Part shown: piece by piece, positions 7,232-15,132 of the stretch | Position numbering within the stretch: the first letter of the stretch is position 1 | Layout: each line of letters begins with the position of its first letter | DNA from: an uncultured Clostridia bacterium | GTDB taxonomy: Bacteria > Bacillota > Clostridia > Oscillospirales > Oscillospiraceae | DNA: 27,549 nucleotides | Assembly (NCBI GenBank): GCA_937893605.1 | Contig: CALBGG010000105.1 | Location: 1-27,549, forward strand | Direction of reading: 5' to 3' | Made by a program: the position numbers and the translations under genes | The notes under the pieces: model-generated | The model's input: the letters and a program-made list of their open reading frames with translations, nothing else | What the model was told of the DNA's origin: nothing | Database searches by the model: none

Positions 7232-9033
7232 TAGCTCAGGATCATATACGAAACTTTTCGATAATCGCACACATCGACCACGGCAAAAGTACGCTGTCGG
7301 ACAGGCTTATCGAGATATGCGGCGCCGTCGAGGAGCGCATAATGGAGGATCAGATCCTTGACAACATGGATCTTGAGCGTGAGCGCGGCATTACGATAAA
7401 GGCCCGTGCGGTCGGCCTTAACTACAAGGCCAAGGACGGCGAGACCTATGTTTTAAACCTCATCGACACGCCGGGACATGTTGACTTCAACTACGAGGTA
7501 AGCCGCTCGCTGGCCGCCTGTGAGGGCGCGGTGCTCGTTGTTGACGCGTCGCAGGGCGTTGAGGCGCAGACGCTTGCAAACACCTATCTTGCGCTGGACG
7601 CGGAGCTTGAGATCCTACCCGTTATAAACAAGATAGACCTACCCGCCGCAGATCCCAAGCGCGTAAAGCAGGAGATCGAGGATATTATCGGCATTCCGGC
7701 CATGGATGCGCCGGAGATCAGCGCAAAAAACGGTATAAACGTTGAGTCTGTCCTCGAAGATATCGTGGCAAACGTTCCGGCTCCGGCCGGCGATGTGAAC
7801 GCACCTTTAAAGGCACTGATATTTGACAGCCAGTATGACAGCTACCGCGGCGTTATAGTTTTCATGCGCGTGTTTGACGGACGCATCGCCAAGGGTACGG
7901 AGGTGCTGCTGCACTCGACCGGCGCAAAGTACAACGTGCTCGAGGTCGGACATATGCGTCCTATCGGTCTTGAGCCCTGCGCCGAGCTCACCGCCGGCGA
8001 CGTCGGATATTTCACGGCATCTATCAAAAACGTTGCCGACACTCAGGTAGGCGACACGGTAACAACGGCTGCAAATCCCTGTGCCGAGGCTCTGCCCGGC
8101 TATCGTCCGGCGCGTGCGATGGTCTACTGCGGCATATACACGGAAGACGGCAGCAAATACCCCGATCTCCGCGACGCGCTTGAAAAGCTGCAGCTCAACG
8201 ACGCCTCCCTGTCCTTCGAGCCCGAAAGCTCGGCCGCGCTCGGTTTCGGCTTCCGCTGCGGATTTCTGGGCATGCTGCACATGGAGGTCATCCAGGAGCG
8301 CCTTGAGCGCGAGTTTGACCTTGACCTTGTCACGACTCTGCCAAGCGTTATATATAAGGTAGTAAAAACCGACGGCGGTGTTGTCATGGTCGACAATCCC
8401 CACAACTACCCCGACCCCGGCCTTATCGAGCACGCCGAGGAGCCCTATGTCAAAGTCTCGATCATAACGCCCAATGACTATGTCGGCAATATAATGCCCC
8501 TGTGTCAGGACAGGCGGGGCGAGTATAAGGACATGCAGTATCTCGACTCGAACCTTGTCGAGCTGCGCTACGAGATGCCGCTAAATGAGATAATCTACGA
8601 CTTTTTCGATACTCTCAAGGCCCGCACTAAGGGCTACGCCTCGCTCGACTACGAGCTGAGCGAGTATAAGCCATCGGAGCTTGTGAAGGTCGATATGCTG
8701 CTAAACGGCGATCAGGTCGACGCGCTCAGCTTCATAGCACACAAGGACAAGGCATATCCGAGAGCGCGCAAGCTGTGCGAAAAGCTGAAGGACAATATTC
8801 CCCGTCAGCTGTTCGAGATACCCATTCAGGCGGCTATCGGCGGCAAGATCATCGCGCGCGAGACGGTCAAGGCCATGCGCAAGGACGTCCTTGCCAAGTG
8901 CTACGGCGGCGATATCACGCGAAAGAAAAAGCTGCTTGAAAAGCAGAAGGAGGGCAAAAAGAAAATGCGCCAGCTCGGAACGGTGCAGATACCGACCGAG
9001 GCATTCCTTGCGGTCCTCAAGCTCGACGAATAA
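7228..9033 (+). CDS. lepA: Elongation factor 4 (LepA)
   Basis: LepA is a ribosomal GTPase that acts on elongation complexes. The 601-residue length is standard. G1 is AHIDHGKST (residues 14-22), G3 is DTPGH (80-84), G4 is NKID (134-137). The C-terminal LepA-specific domain is present, with CYGGDITRKKKLLEKQKEGKKKMR near the end. The ATG at 7228 lies within the end of the XRE gene, with GGAGG upstream. In many Bacillota lepA precedes hemW and the hrcA-grpE-dnaK group. Here it ends at a palindromic terminator and is followed by convergent glyA. Confidence 0.96.
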   Translation: MIAQDHIRNFSIIAHIDHGKSTLSDRLIEICGAVEERIMEDQILDNMDLERERGITIKARAVGLNYKAKDGETYVLNLIDTPGHVDFNYEVSRSLAACEGAVLVVDASQGVEAQTLANTYLALDAELEILPVINKIDLPAADPKRVKQEIEDIIGIPAMDAPEISAKNGINVESVLEDIVANVPAPAGDVNAPLKALIFDSQYDSYRGVIVFMRVFDGRIAKGTEVLLHSTGAKYNVLEVGHMRPIGLEPCAELTAGDVGYFTASIKNVADTQVGDTVTTAANPCAEALPGYRPARAMVYCGIYTEDGSKYPDLRDALEKLQLNDASLSFEPESSAALGFGFRCGFLGMLHMEVIQERLEREFDLDLVTTLPSVIYKVVKTDGGVVMVDNPHNYPDPGLIEHAEEPYVKVSIITPNDYVGNIMPLCQDRRGEYKDMQYLDSNLVELRYEMPLNEIIYDFFDTLKARTKGYASLDYELSEYKPSELVKVDMLLNGDQVDALSFIAHKDKAYPRARKLCEKLKDNIPRQLFEIPIQAAIGGKIIARETVKAMRKDVLAKCYGGDITRKKKLLEKQKEGKKKMRQLGTVQIPTEAFLAVLKLDE

Positions 9034-9053
9034 GACGAATAATGACTAATAAT

Positions 9054-9093
9054 AATATTAAAGCCACGTTCCGCGGAACGTGGCTTTAATATT
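9054..9093. terminator. Perfect 40-bp palindromic terminator between lepA and glyA
   Basis: The two 20-bp halves (9054-9073 and 9074-9093) are exact reverse complements, centred on TTCCGCGGAA. The T/A-rich outer arms supply a T tract in either direction. The glyA stop codon begins directly after it, so it serves both convergent genes. Confidence 0.85.
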
Positions 9094-10341
9094 TCACATC
9101 TCTATCTCCGGATATAGAGGGAACCGCTCGCACAGCGCAAGCGCCTGCTGCTTGACATCCTCGACGGCATCCTCGCCGCGCTTAATCACATCGACGAGCA
9201 TCTTGCCTATCTCACGCATTTCTTCTTCTCCCATTCCGCGTGTCGTGACTGCCGGAGTGCCGAAGCGCATGCCGCTTGTGAGCTTTACAGACTGCGTATC
9301 AAATGGTATGGAGTTTTTGTTTGCTGTAATGTGAGCCCTGTCCAGAAGCTCCTGAACTTCGTTGCCTGTACGGCCGAGGCTCATGGTGTCGGCAAGCATC
9401 AGGTGGTTATCCGTGCCGCCGGAGACGATGCGGATGCCGCTGTCTGACAGCGTGTCGGCCAAAACCGCCGCGTTTTTGACTGTTTGGCGCTGATATGCCT
9501 TGAACTCCTCGCTCATGGCTTCCTTTAAGCAGACCGCCTTTCCGGCGATTATGTGCATGAGTGGACCGCCCTGAGTTCCTGGGAAAACGGCACTGTTTAT
9601 CTTCTTTCTCAGCTCATCCTTGCATAGAATAATAGCGCCGCGCGGGCCTCTGAGGGTCTTGTGCGTCGTGCTTGTCACGACGTCCGCGTAGGGAACGGGG
9701 CTCGGATGAACTCCGGCGGCGACAAGTCCGCCGATGTGCGCCATGTCGACCATGAGGTACGCTCCGACCTCGTCTGCTATATCGCGCATTTTCTTAAAAT
9801 CGATCACTCGTGAATACGCGCTGGCTCCGGCAATTATGATCTTGGGCTTACACTCGCCGGCCGTCTGCATCGCCTTTTCGTAGTCGATCAGCTCGGTATC
9901 GGGGTCGACGCCGTAGAAGCAGGCTTTAAAATACTTGCCGGATATCGAGGCCTTTGAGCCGTGAGTCAGATGGCCGCCGTGGCTGAGATCCATACCGAGT
10001 ATGGTATCGCCCGGCTTTAAAAGGGCAAGATAGACAGCGAAATTTGCCTGCGAACCCGAATGCGGCTGAACATTGGCGTGCTCGGCTCCGAAGATCTCCT
10101 TTGCTCTGTCTATTGCGAGCTGCTCGACTATATCGACATACTCGCAGCCGCCGTAGTATCTCGCACCGGGATAGCCCTCGGCGTATTTGTTGGTAAGGTG
10201 GCTTCCCATGGCCTCCATAACGGCGCGGCTGGTGAAGTTTTCGGACGCTATCAGCTCAATGTGGTCGCGCTGACGCTCCAGCTCTTTTTTCATAGCGCCG
10301 TACAGCTCGGGGTCGCTTTTTCTTATTGTCTCATAGCTCAT
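9094..10341 (-). CDS. glyA: Serine hydroxymethyltransferase
   Basis: The enzyme interconverts serine and glycine with tetrahydrofolate, feeding one-carbon units into purine, thymidylate and methionine synthesis. The 415-residue product has the full family signature: ELIASENF, NKYAEGYPGARYYGGC (51-66), and the PLP lysine Lys228 in TTHKTLRGPRG. GGGAGGT precedes the ATG. It is transcribed alone from a strong promoter. The leader is only about 30 nt, too short for a glycine or folate riboswitch. Confidence 0.96.
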   Translation of the reverse strand: MSYETIRKSDPELYGAMKKELERQRDHIELIASENFTSRAVMEAMGSHLTNKYAEGYPGARYYGGCEYVDIVEQLAIDRAKEIFGAEHANVQPHSGSQANFAVYLALLKPGDTILGMDLSHGGHLTHGSKASISGKYFKACFYGVDPDTELIDYEKAMQTAGECKPKIIIAGASAYSRVIDFKKMRDIADEVGAYLMVDMAHIGGLVAAGVHPSPVPYADVVTSTTHKTLRGPRGAIILCKDELRKKINSAVFPGTQGGPLMHIIAGKAVCLKEAMSEEFKAYQRQTVKNAAVLADTLSDSGIRIVSGGTDNHLMLADTMSLGRTGNEVQELLDRAHITANKNSIPFDTQSVKLTSGMRFGTPAVTTRGMGEEEMREIGKMLVDVIKRGEDAVEDVKQQALALCERFPLYPEIEM

Positions 10342-10378
10342 CGCTCCGACCTCCCGTAAACGTAGTAATATCTTCGCA

Positions 10379-10407
10379 ATTATACGATAAACTCAGCGCC
10401 TTATCAA
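10379..10407 (-). promoter_or_regulatory. glyA promoter
   Basis: TTGATA (10402-10407), 17 nt, perfect TATAAT (10379-10384) on the minus strand, about 40 nt upstream of glyA. Confidence 0.85.
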
Positions 10408-10456
10408 GCGAAATCGAGCATTTTTGTTCTTTTGCCCGCCGGGCGGCCGAATTTTC

Positions 10457-10485
10457 TTGAATAAGGGAAAGGGCTGTGATAATAT
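10457..10485 (+). promoter_or_regulatory. Promoter of the EEP/SGNH hydrolase pair
   Basis: TTGAAT (10457-10462), 17 nt, TAATAT (10480-10485), followed by a GTGAGGTGAG ribosome binding site and the ATG at 10505. It is divergent from the glyA promoter. Confidence 0.7.
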
Positions 10486-10504
10486 ACAAAAGTGAGGTGA
10501 GGAC

Positions 10505-11581
10505 ATGGCGAAAAAACTGCTTAAAGTAATACTGATAATTCTCGGTATCATTCTGCTGTGTGCCGCGGCGCTTATACTTTGGCTGTCGGTCACTGAATTT
10601 AATCCCGGAGACGTCACCGATGTCAAGATCGAGGCCAATTCGGAAGTTAACGGCTTAAAGCCGTTTCTGAATGAGGAATTTTCGGTCATAAGCTGGAATA
10701 TCGGCTATGCCGGTCTCGGCAAGGACTCCGATTTCTTTATGGATGGCGGCAGCGACGTCGCCTCCGCCGATCAGGACACCGTCTCGGCTTCTCTTTTGGG
10801 AATATATAAAACGCTTTATTCCGACGCCGACCCCGCAACGGTCTTCATGCTGCAGGAGGTCGACAAGAACTCCTCTCGTACCTACGGCAAGGATGAAGCT
10901 GATGCGCTGGGCATAAACAACAGCGCCTATGCACTCAACTATTCCTGTAAATTCGTACCCTACCCCGTTCCGCCCATAGGCAGGGTAAACAGCGGACTTC
11001 TTACCACAACTGTCTATGATATCGATTCGGCCGAGCGCATATCGCTGCCCTGCCCCTTCGATTGGCCCGTTAGCACGGCAAACCTCAAGCGCTGCCTGCT
11101 TGTGAGCTATCTTCCCATATCGGGAACGAACAGCAAGCTCGTTATCGTAAATCTCCACCTTGAGGCCTATGATGACGGCGAGGGTAAGATAGCGCAGACA
11201 AAGCAGCTGCGCGAATTTATCCGATCCGAGTACGAAAAGGGCAACTATGTCATAGCCGGCGGCGACTTCAATCAGATATTCCCCAACGGCTTAGAAAAGT
11301 ACCCAAACACGCACAAGGAAAACTGGGAGCCCGGCACCATATCGGACGATATCATGCCCGAAGGCTGGACGCTCGCGTATGACCTTGAAACGCCGACATG
11401 CAGGCTGCTCAATCAGCCGTATGATCCTTCAGATACAGAGAATACGCAGTACTATGTAATCGACGGTTTCATCCTCTCGCCCAACGTCGAGCTTATCTCG
11501 GTCAGCACTTTGGACGAAGGATTTAACTATTCCGATCACAACCCCGTGAAGCTTCAGGTCAAGCTCACATCCGAAAATTGA
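10505..11581 (+). CDS. Membrane-anchored endonuclease/exonuclease/phosphatase-family protein
   Basis: The 358-residue protein begins with a Lys-rich head and one hydrophobic helix (residues 5-28), predicting an N-terminal anchor with the catalytic domain outside the cytoplasm. The EEP fold motifs are complete: SWNIG (63-67), LQEVD (116-120), NLHLE (216-220), GGDFN (252-256) and the catalytic SDHNP (343-347). The family includes metal-dependent nucleases, phosphodiesterases and sphingomyelinases. Substrate cannot be assigned. An extracytoplasmic site makes DNA repair unlikely and a nucleic-acid, lipid or phosphoester substrate possible. It is followed after 74 bp by an SGNH hydrolase gene, probably in one operon. 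Confidence 0.82.
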   Translation: MAKKLLKVILIILGIILLCAAALILWLSVTEFNPGDVTDVKIEANSEVNGLKPFLNEEFSVISWNIGYAGLGKDSDFFMDGGSDVASADQDTVSASLLGIYKTLYSDADPATVFMLQEVDKNSSRTYGKDEADALGINNSAYALNYSCKFVPYPVPPIGRVNSGLLTTTVYDIDSAERISLPCPFDWPVSTANLKRCLLVSYLPISGTNSKLVIVNLHLEAYDDGEGKIAQTKQLREFIRSEYEKGNYVIAGGDFNQIFPNGLEKYPNTHKENWEPGTISDDIMPEGWTLAYDLETPTCRLLNQPYDPSDTENTQYYVIDGFILSPNVELISVSTLDEGFNYSDHNPVKLQVKLTSEN

Positions 11582-11655
11582 AAATGCGCTCGGGCGGCAC
11601 ATGTATCACATAAAATGTGTCGTCCGGCGTCTTTGATAAAAAGGAGTTCTTAATA

Positions 11656-12420
11656 ATGACGAAAAAGCAAAAGGTGATCGCGATCATTGCGTTTGTTCTG
11701 ATAATCGTTCTGATCGCGCTGATATGCGTAAGTCTGCAAAGCAAAAAGGATGCAGGCGACGGCGATCCTGCGGCGAGCAAGAGCCCGGCTGAGAGCGCAG
11801 AGCCCACTCCGGAGCCTACGCCCACGCCGCTGCAGTTCACCGCGGCGCCTGAGGGCTATTTTAACGACGCCCTGTTTATAGGCGATTCGCGCATGGTTGG
11901 CATAGAGATGATGGAGGTCATCGACGGCGCGACATTCTTCACCACCGTCGGCATGAGCCTGACCGGCGCCATGAGCACAAGTGCGGACGTTGCCGGAATC
12001 GGCACAACGACGCTGCCTGCACTGCTTCAGAGCAGGCAGTTTGGCAAGATATACGTCATGCTCGGCATAAACGATATCGGCGGCTCGGTAGAGGCGCTCA
12101 AGCAGACCTACAGCAATCTTGTCGATAAGCTTCGCGCCGCGCAGCCGGACGCGATCATTTACATCATGTCGAACCTCCATGTCTCGGCGACGCAGGATTC
12201 CCGCGGCACAGCGGTCAACAACGCAAATCTCAACAATCTCAACGACTACACAAAGACCCTCGCCGACGGCGAAACGGTGTTCTACCTTGAGTGCAACGAG
12301 CTGTTTGACGACGCAAACGGTACGCTCTCGGCCGATATAACCTCAGACGGCATACACCCCGACGGCAGCGCCTACAGAAAATGGGGCGAGTGGATCATGC
12401 AAAACGCAATAGTAAAATAA
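11656..12420 (+). CDS. Membrane-anchored SGNH/GDSL hydrolase-family protein
   Basis: The 254-residue product has a TM anchor at residues 7-27, a Ser/Pro/Thr-rich linker (about 38-60, EPTPEPTPTP) and an SGNH domain. Block I is FIGDSRMVG with Ser78, block III is GIND (137-140), and the Asp/His block is SDGIHPDG with Asp231 and His234. Members are esterases, lipases or polysaccharide O-acetylesterases. The anchor and linker suggest action on the cell envelope or nearby glycans. I chose the ATG at 11656 because AAGGAG is correctly spaced; the frame is open from 11617. The gene ends at the palindrome at 12423-12462. Confidence 0.82.
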   Translation: MTKKQKVIAIIAFVLIIVLIALICVSLQSKKDAGDGDPAASKSPAESAEPTPEPTPTPLQFTAAPEGYFNDALFIGDSRMVGIEMMEVIDGATFFTTVGMSLTGAMSTSADVAGIGTTTLPALLQSRQFGKIYVMLGINDIGGSVEALKQTYSNLVDKLRAAQPDAIIYIMSNLHVSATQDSRGTAVNNANLNNLNDYTKTLADGETVFYLECNELFDDANGTLSADITSDGIHPDGSAYRKWGEWIMQNAIVK

Positions 12421-12422
12421 CT

Positions 12423-12462
12423 GTCAAAAAAGCTTCTGTCCGCGGACAGAAGCTTTTTTGAC
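12423..12462. terminator. Perfect 40-bp palindromic terminator with GTCAAAAAA ends
   Basis: The two 20-bp halves are exact reverse complements, centred on GTCCGCGGAC, and begin 3 bp after the SGNH hydrolase stop. The A/T-rich outer arms allow bidirectional termination. Its outer ends, CTGTCAAAAAA and TTTTTTGAC, equal the ends of the dispersed repeat (copies A and B), so it may be a solitary terminal hairpin of that family. Confidence 0.75.
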
Positions 12463-12651
12463 GTACGGACACATCGGCGAATACACAATATTGCGTCTGC
12501 ACGGTATCGAAATGACAGCGAAAACCGCAGCATTTTAACGCGGCGCAAAATTCATATCGCACTATAGAGAAGCGGCAGTTTCCCTGTTTAGTCAGAAATA
12601 TCGATACCGGGCAAGCGCAAGAAATGTATAAGCAGGTGACTTAATGCGCTG

Positions 12652-13395
12652 CTAAATATACCAGGCGCGGCTGCCGTAGGGGCAGAAGCGGTAAGCAAGG
12701 CCGGGGGCGAGCTTATCGCCGTTGCGGCACAAAAGCTCGTCTGCGCGCACAAACTCATAGCCCTGCTCGGTCAGCGTATCAATCGCGCGCAGCACGGCAG
12801 GAACGGTGGCGTCCTTCGTGTCATGAAGCAGGACGATATCCCCGTCGCGCGCATGCTCTAAAAACCAGTTGTAGATATATTCCTCGTCAATATGCACCCA
12901 GTCGCGCGGCGAAGATGACCACAGGATCGCAATGCTGTCGATCTTGTTGAGCATGGCGCCGGTATAGTAGCCGTATGGCGGGCGAAGAAATTTTGGACGC
13001 TCGCCCGTTATGCTCTCGATGAGATCGTCGGTGCGGTCGATCTCGTCTTTTATCTCGGCATCGGTGTGCTCGAAAAAGCTGATATGCGACCATGTATGGC
13101 AGCCGATGAGGTGGCCGTCGTCGTGCATTGTTTTGACGAGCTCGGGCCGGCGCTCGGCCTTGCTGCCCATGAGAAAGAAGCTTGCCTTTATGTCCCGCTC
13201 ACGCAGCCCGTCAAGCAGCTGCTTTGTGTGCTTTCCCGGGCCGTCGTCGAATGTGAGGGCTATCTGCTTTTTCGACTGCGAAATGTGTTCCGCCGAATAG
13301 GTTTTTGCATAGGGCGTGAGCAGAAAGCTCACGAGGCCGAACACTAAAATGACCGCAATTATGCCCGCCGACGCGCCAAAAAGACGTTTCTTCAT
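12652..13395 (-). CDS. Polysaccharide deacetylase (CE4 / NodB domain)
   Basis: The 247-residue protein has one N-terminal hydrophobic segment (residues 9-27), an uncleaved anchor or signal, then a NodB domain. CE4 motifs are in order: TFDDGP (48-53), the metal site with Asp51 and HTWSH (His100, His104), RPPYG (138-142), RDW (164-166) and LLHD with His191. It should remove acetyl groups from peptidoglycan or another N-acetylated glycan outside the membrane. It resembles the PdaA/PdaB and generic deacetylase groups, and the exact substrate is open. Its ATG overlaps the malic enzyme stop (ATGA at 13392-13395), so a cell-wall gene ends a C4-acid operon. Confidence 0.88.
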   Translation of the reverse strand: MKKRLFGASAGIIAVILVFGLVSFLLTPYAKTYSAEHISQSKKQIALTFDDGPGKHTKQLLDGLRERDIKASFFLMGSKAERRPELVKTMHDDGHLIGCHTWSHISFFEHTDAEIKDEIDRTDDLIESITGERPKFLRPPYGYYTGAMLNKIDSIAILWSSSPRDWVHIDEEYIYNWFLEHARDGDIVLLHDTKDATVPAVLRAIDTLTEQGYEFVRADELLCRNGDKLAPGLAYRFCPYGSRAWYI

Positions 13396-14564
13396 ATTCT
13401 CGCAACGCCGCTTTTTATGGCGGCTTCTCTTACCGCTTTGGCAACGGTCTCGCCCACTCCCTCGTCAAATGCCTGCGGCAGAATATTGTCGCAGCCGAGC
13501 TCGGAGTCCGCGACCATGCCCGCAAGAGCATGGGCGGCGGCAAACTTCATCTCGTCGTTTATGTCCGATGCGCGGGCATCCAGCGCGCCGCGGAATATGC
13601 CGGGGAACGCAAGAACATTGTTTATCTGATTGGGATAGTCGCTGCGGCCTGTGCTGACGACTGCGGCTCCGGCGCGCTTTGCCTCGTCCGGGAATATCTC
13701 CGGCGTGGGGTTTGCGCATGCAAAGACAATAGCGTCCTTTGCCATGTTCTGCACCATATCGGCCGTCAGAACGCCGGGTGCAGAGACTCCGATAAACACA
13801 TCAGCGTCCCTTATAATCTCTGCAAGGCTGCCGCTTTCGCGGGCGAAATTAGTTATCTCCGCTATCTCCTGCTTTGCAGGGTTAAGGCCGGGGCGTCCGT
13901 TATATATCGCTCCCGTGCGGTCGGTCATGACGACGTTTCCCGCTCCTGCGGATACCAGGAGCTTTATGACGGCGATACCGGCAGCACCCGCTCCTGAGGT
14001 CACGATCTTCACATCCTCAAGTTGCTTCCCGACGACCTTCAGGGCATTAATGAGCCCCGCGAGCATGATGACCGCCGTTCCGTGCTGATCGTCGTGGAAG
14101 ACGGGGATATCGCAGCGCTCCTTTAGCTTGCGCTCGATCTCAAAGCAGCGCGGTGCGGAGATGTCCTCAAGATTTATGCCGCCGAAAGAGCCTGCCAGAA
14201 GCGCGACGGTGTTCACTATCTCATCGACATCCTTGCTGCGGATGCACAGCGGTATGGCATCAACTCCTCCGAATTCCTTAAACAGCAGGCATTTGCCCTC
14301 CATGACCGGCATTCCGGCCTCGGGGCCTATATCGCCAAGTCCAAGTACGGCCGTTCCGTCGGTGACGACGGCAACGGTGTTCCAGCGCCTTGTGAGCTCA
14401 TAGCTTTTATTTACATCCTTTTGTATCTCAAGACATGGTTCGGCAACGCCTGGAGTATAAGCAAGGCTGAGAGACCGGCGGTCGTTTGCTTTCGTGCGCG
14501 CCGCGATCTCGATTTTGCCCTTTAGCTCATAGTGCATTTTGAGTGATTCCTTCGCGTAATCCAT
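13392..14564 (-). CDS. NAD-type malic enzyme (malate dehydrogenase, oxaloacetate-decarboxylating)
   Basis: The 390-residue protein matches short bacterial malic enzymes, which oxidatively decarboxylate malate to pyruvate and CO2. Family segments are LSLAYTPGVAEPC, TDGTAVLGLGDIGPEAGMPVMEGK (metal/malate region), PVFHDDQHGTA, and the nucleotide-binding GAGAAGIAVI. It lacks the C-terminal phosphotransacetylase-like domain of the long MaeB form. Its ATG shares one base with the fumarase beta stop (TAATG at 14562-14566) and its own stop overlaps the deacetylase start. With fumarase it makes a complete fumarate-to-pyruvate route. NAD versus NADP preference is not decided. Confidence 0.93.
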   Translation of the reverse strand: MDYAKESLKMHYELKGKIEIAARTKANDRRSLSLAYTPGVAEPCLEIQKDVNKSYELTRRWNTVAVVTDGTAVLGLGDIGPEAGMPVMEGKCLLFKEFGGVDAIPLCIRSKDVDEIVNTVALLAGSFGGINLEDISAPRCFEIERKLKERCDIPVFHDDQHGTAVIMLAGLINALKVVGKQLEDVKIVTSGAGAAGIAVIKLLVSAGAGNVVMTDRTGAIYNGRPGLNPAKQEIAEITNFARESGSLAEIIRDADVFIGVSAPGVLTADMVQNMAKDAIVFACANPTPEIFPDEAKRAGAAVVSTGRSDYPNQINNVLAFPGIFRGALDARASDINDEMKFAAAHALAGMVADSELGCDNILPQAFDEGVGETVAKAVREAAIKSGVARI

Positions 14565-15124
14565 TATTTTTCTACCTCTTTCAAATACTGCGCTCTGCCG
14601 AGCCTGTACAGATCATTCCCCTCGCTGTCGACAGCAACCGTAAGCGGCATGTCTTTGACCGTGAGTCTGCGAACGGCCTCGCAGCCGAGATCCTCCCAGC
14701 AAACGAGCTCCGCTTCCTCGATGGACGCCGCCATCAAAGCTCCCGCCCCGCCGATCGCCGCCAGATACACGGCGCCGTTGCGGATCATCGACTGCACGAC
14801 CTCTCCGCTGCGGTCGCCCTTTCCTATCATTATCTTCAGCCCCGCGTCGAGAAGGCGCGGAGAGTACGCGTCCATTCTGCCCGAAGTCGTCGGCCCCGCA
14901 GAGCCGATGCAGCAGCCGTCATGCGCCGGGGTCGGGCCGACATAGTATATTGCGCTGCCGTTTAAGTCAAACGGCGGCTTTTCGCCATTATTCAGGCATT
15001 CGCAGATGCGCTTATGCGCAGCGTCGCGCGCGGTATACACAGTGCCGGACAGCAATACACTGTCCCCGGCTCTGAGTTTTTTGAGCTCCTGCGCCGAAGC
15101 CGGAGCATTGATTTTATATTCCAT
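14564..15124 (-). CDS. Fumarate hydratase class I, beta subunit
   Basis: The 186-residue product corresponds to the C-terminal half of class I fumarases and L-tartrate dehydratase beta. It has the GPTTSGRMDAYSP loop and a GKGDRS segment. Two-subunit forms are common in anaerobes. The ATG at 15124 is chosen because GAGGTG, overlapping the alpha-subunit stop codon, is correctly spaced; a GTG at 15136 would add four residues. It abuts the alpha gene and precedes malic enzyme. Tartrate dehydratase is the alternative, but the malic enzyme neighbour favours fumarase. Confidence 0.88.
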   Translation of the reverse strand: MEYKINAPASAQELKKLRAGDSVLLSGTVYTARDAAHKRICECLNNGEKPPFDLNGSAIYYVGPTPAHDGCCIGSAGPTTSGRMDAYSPRLLDAGLKIMIGKGDRSGEVVQSMIRNGAVYLAAIGGAGALMAASIEEAELVCWEDLGCEAVRRLTVKDMPLTVAVDSEGNDLYRLGRAQYLKEVEK

Positions 15125-15132
15125 CGTACACC

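Noticed and set aside
10342..10378. Glycine or tetrahydrofolate riboswitch before glyA
   Set aside because: The leader from the mapped promoter to the ATG is about 30 nt, too short for either aptamer.
12463..12651. Possible small gene or RNA between the SGNH hydrolase and deacetylase genes
   Set aside because: No open frame with an RBS, no strong promoter and no stable fold stood out beyond the palindrome at its left edge.
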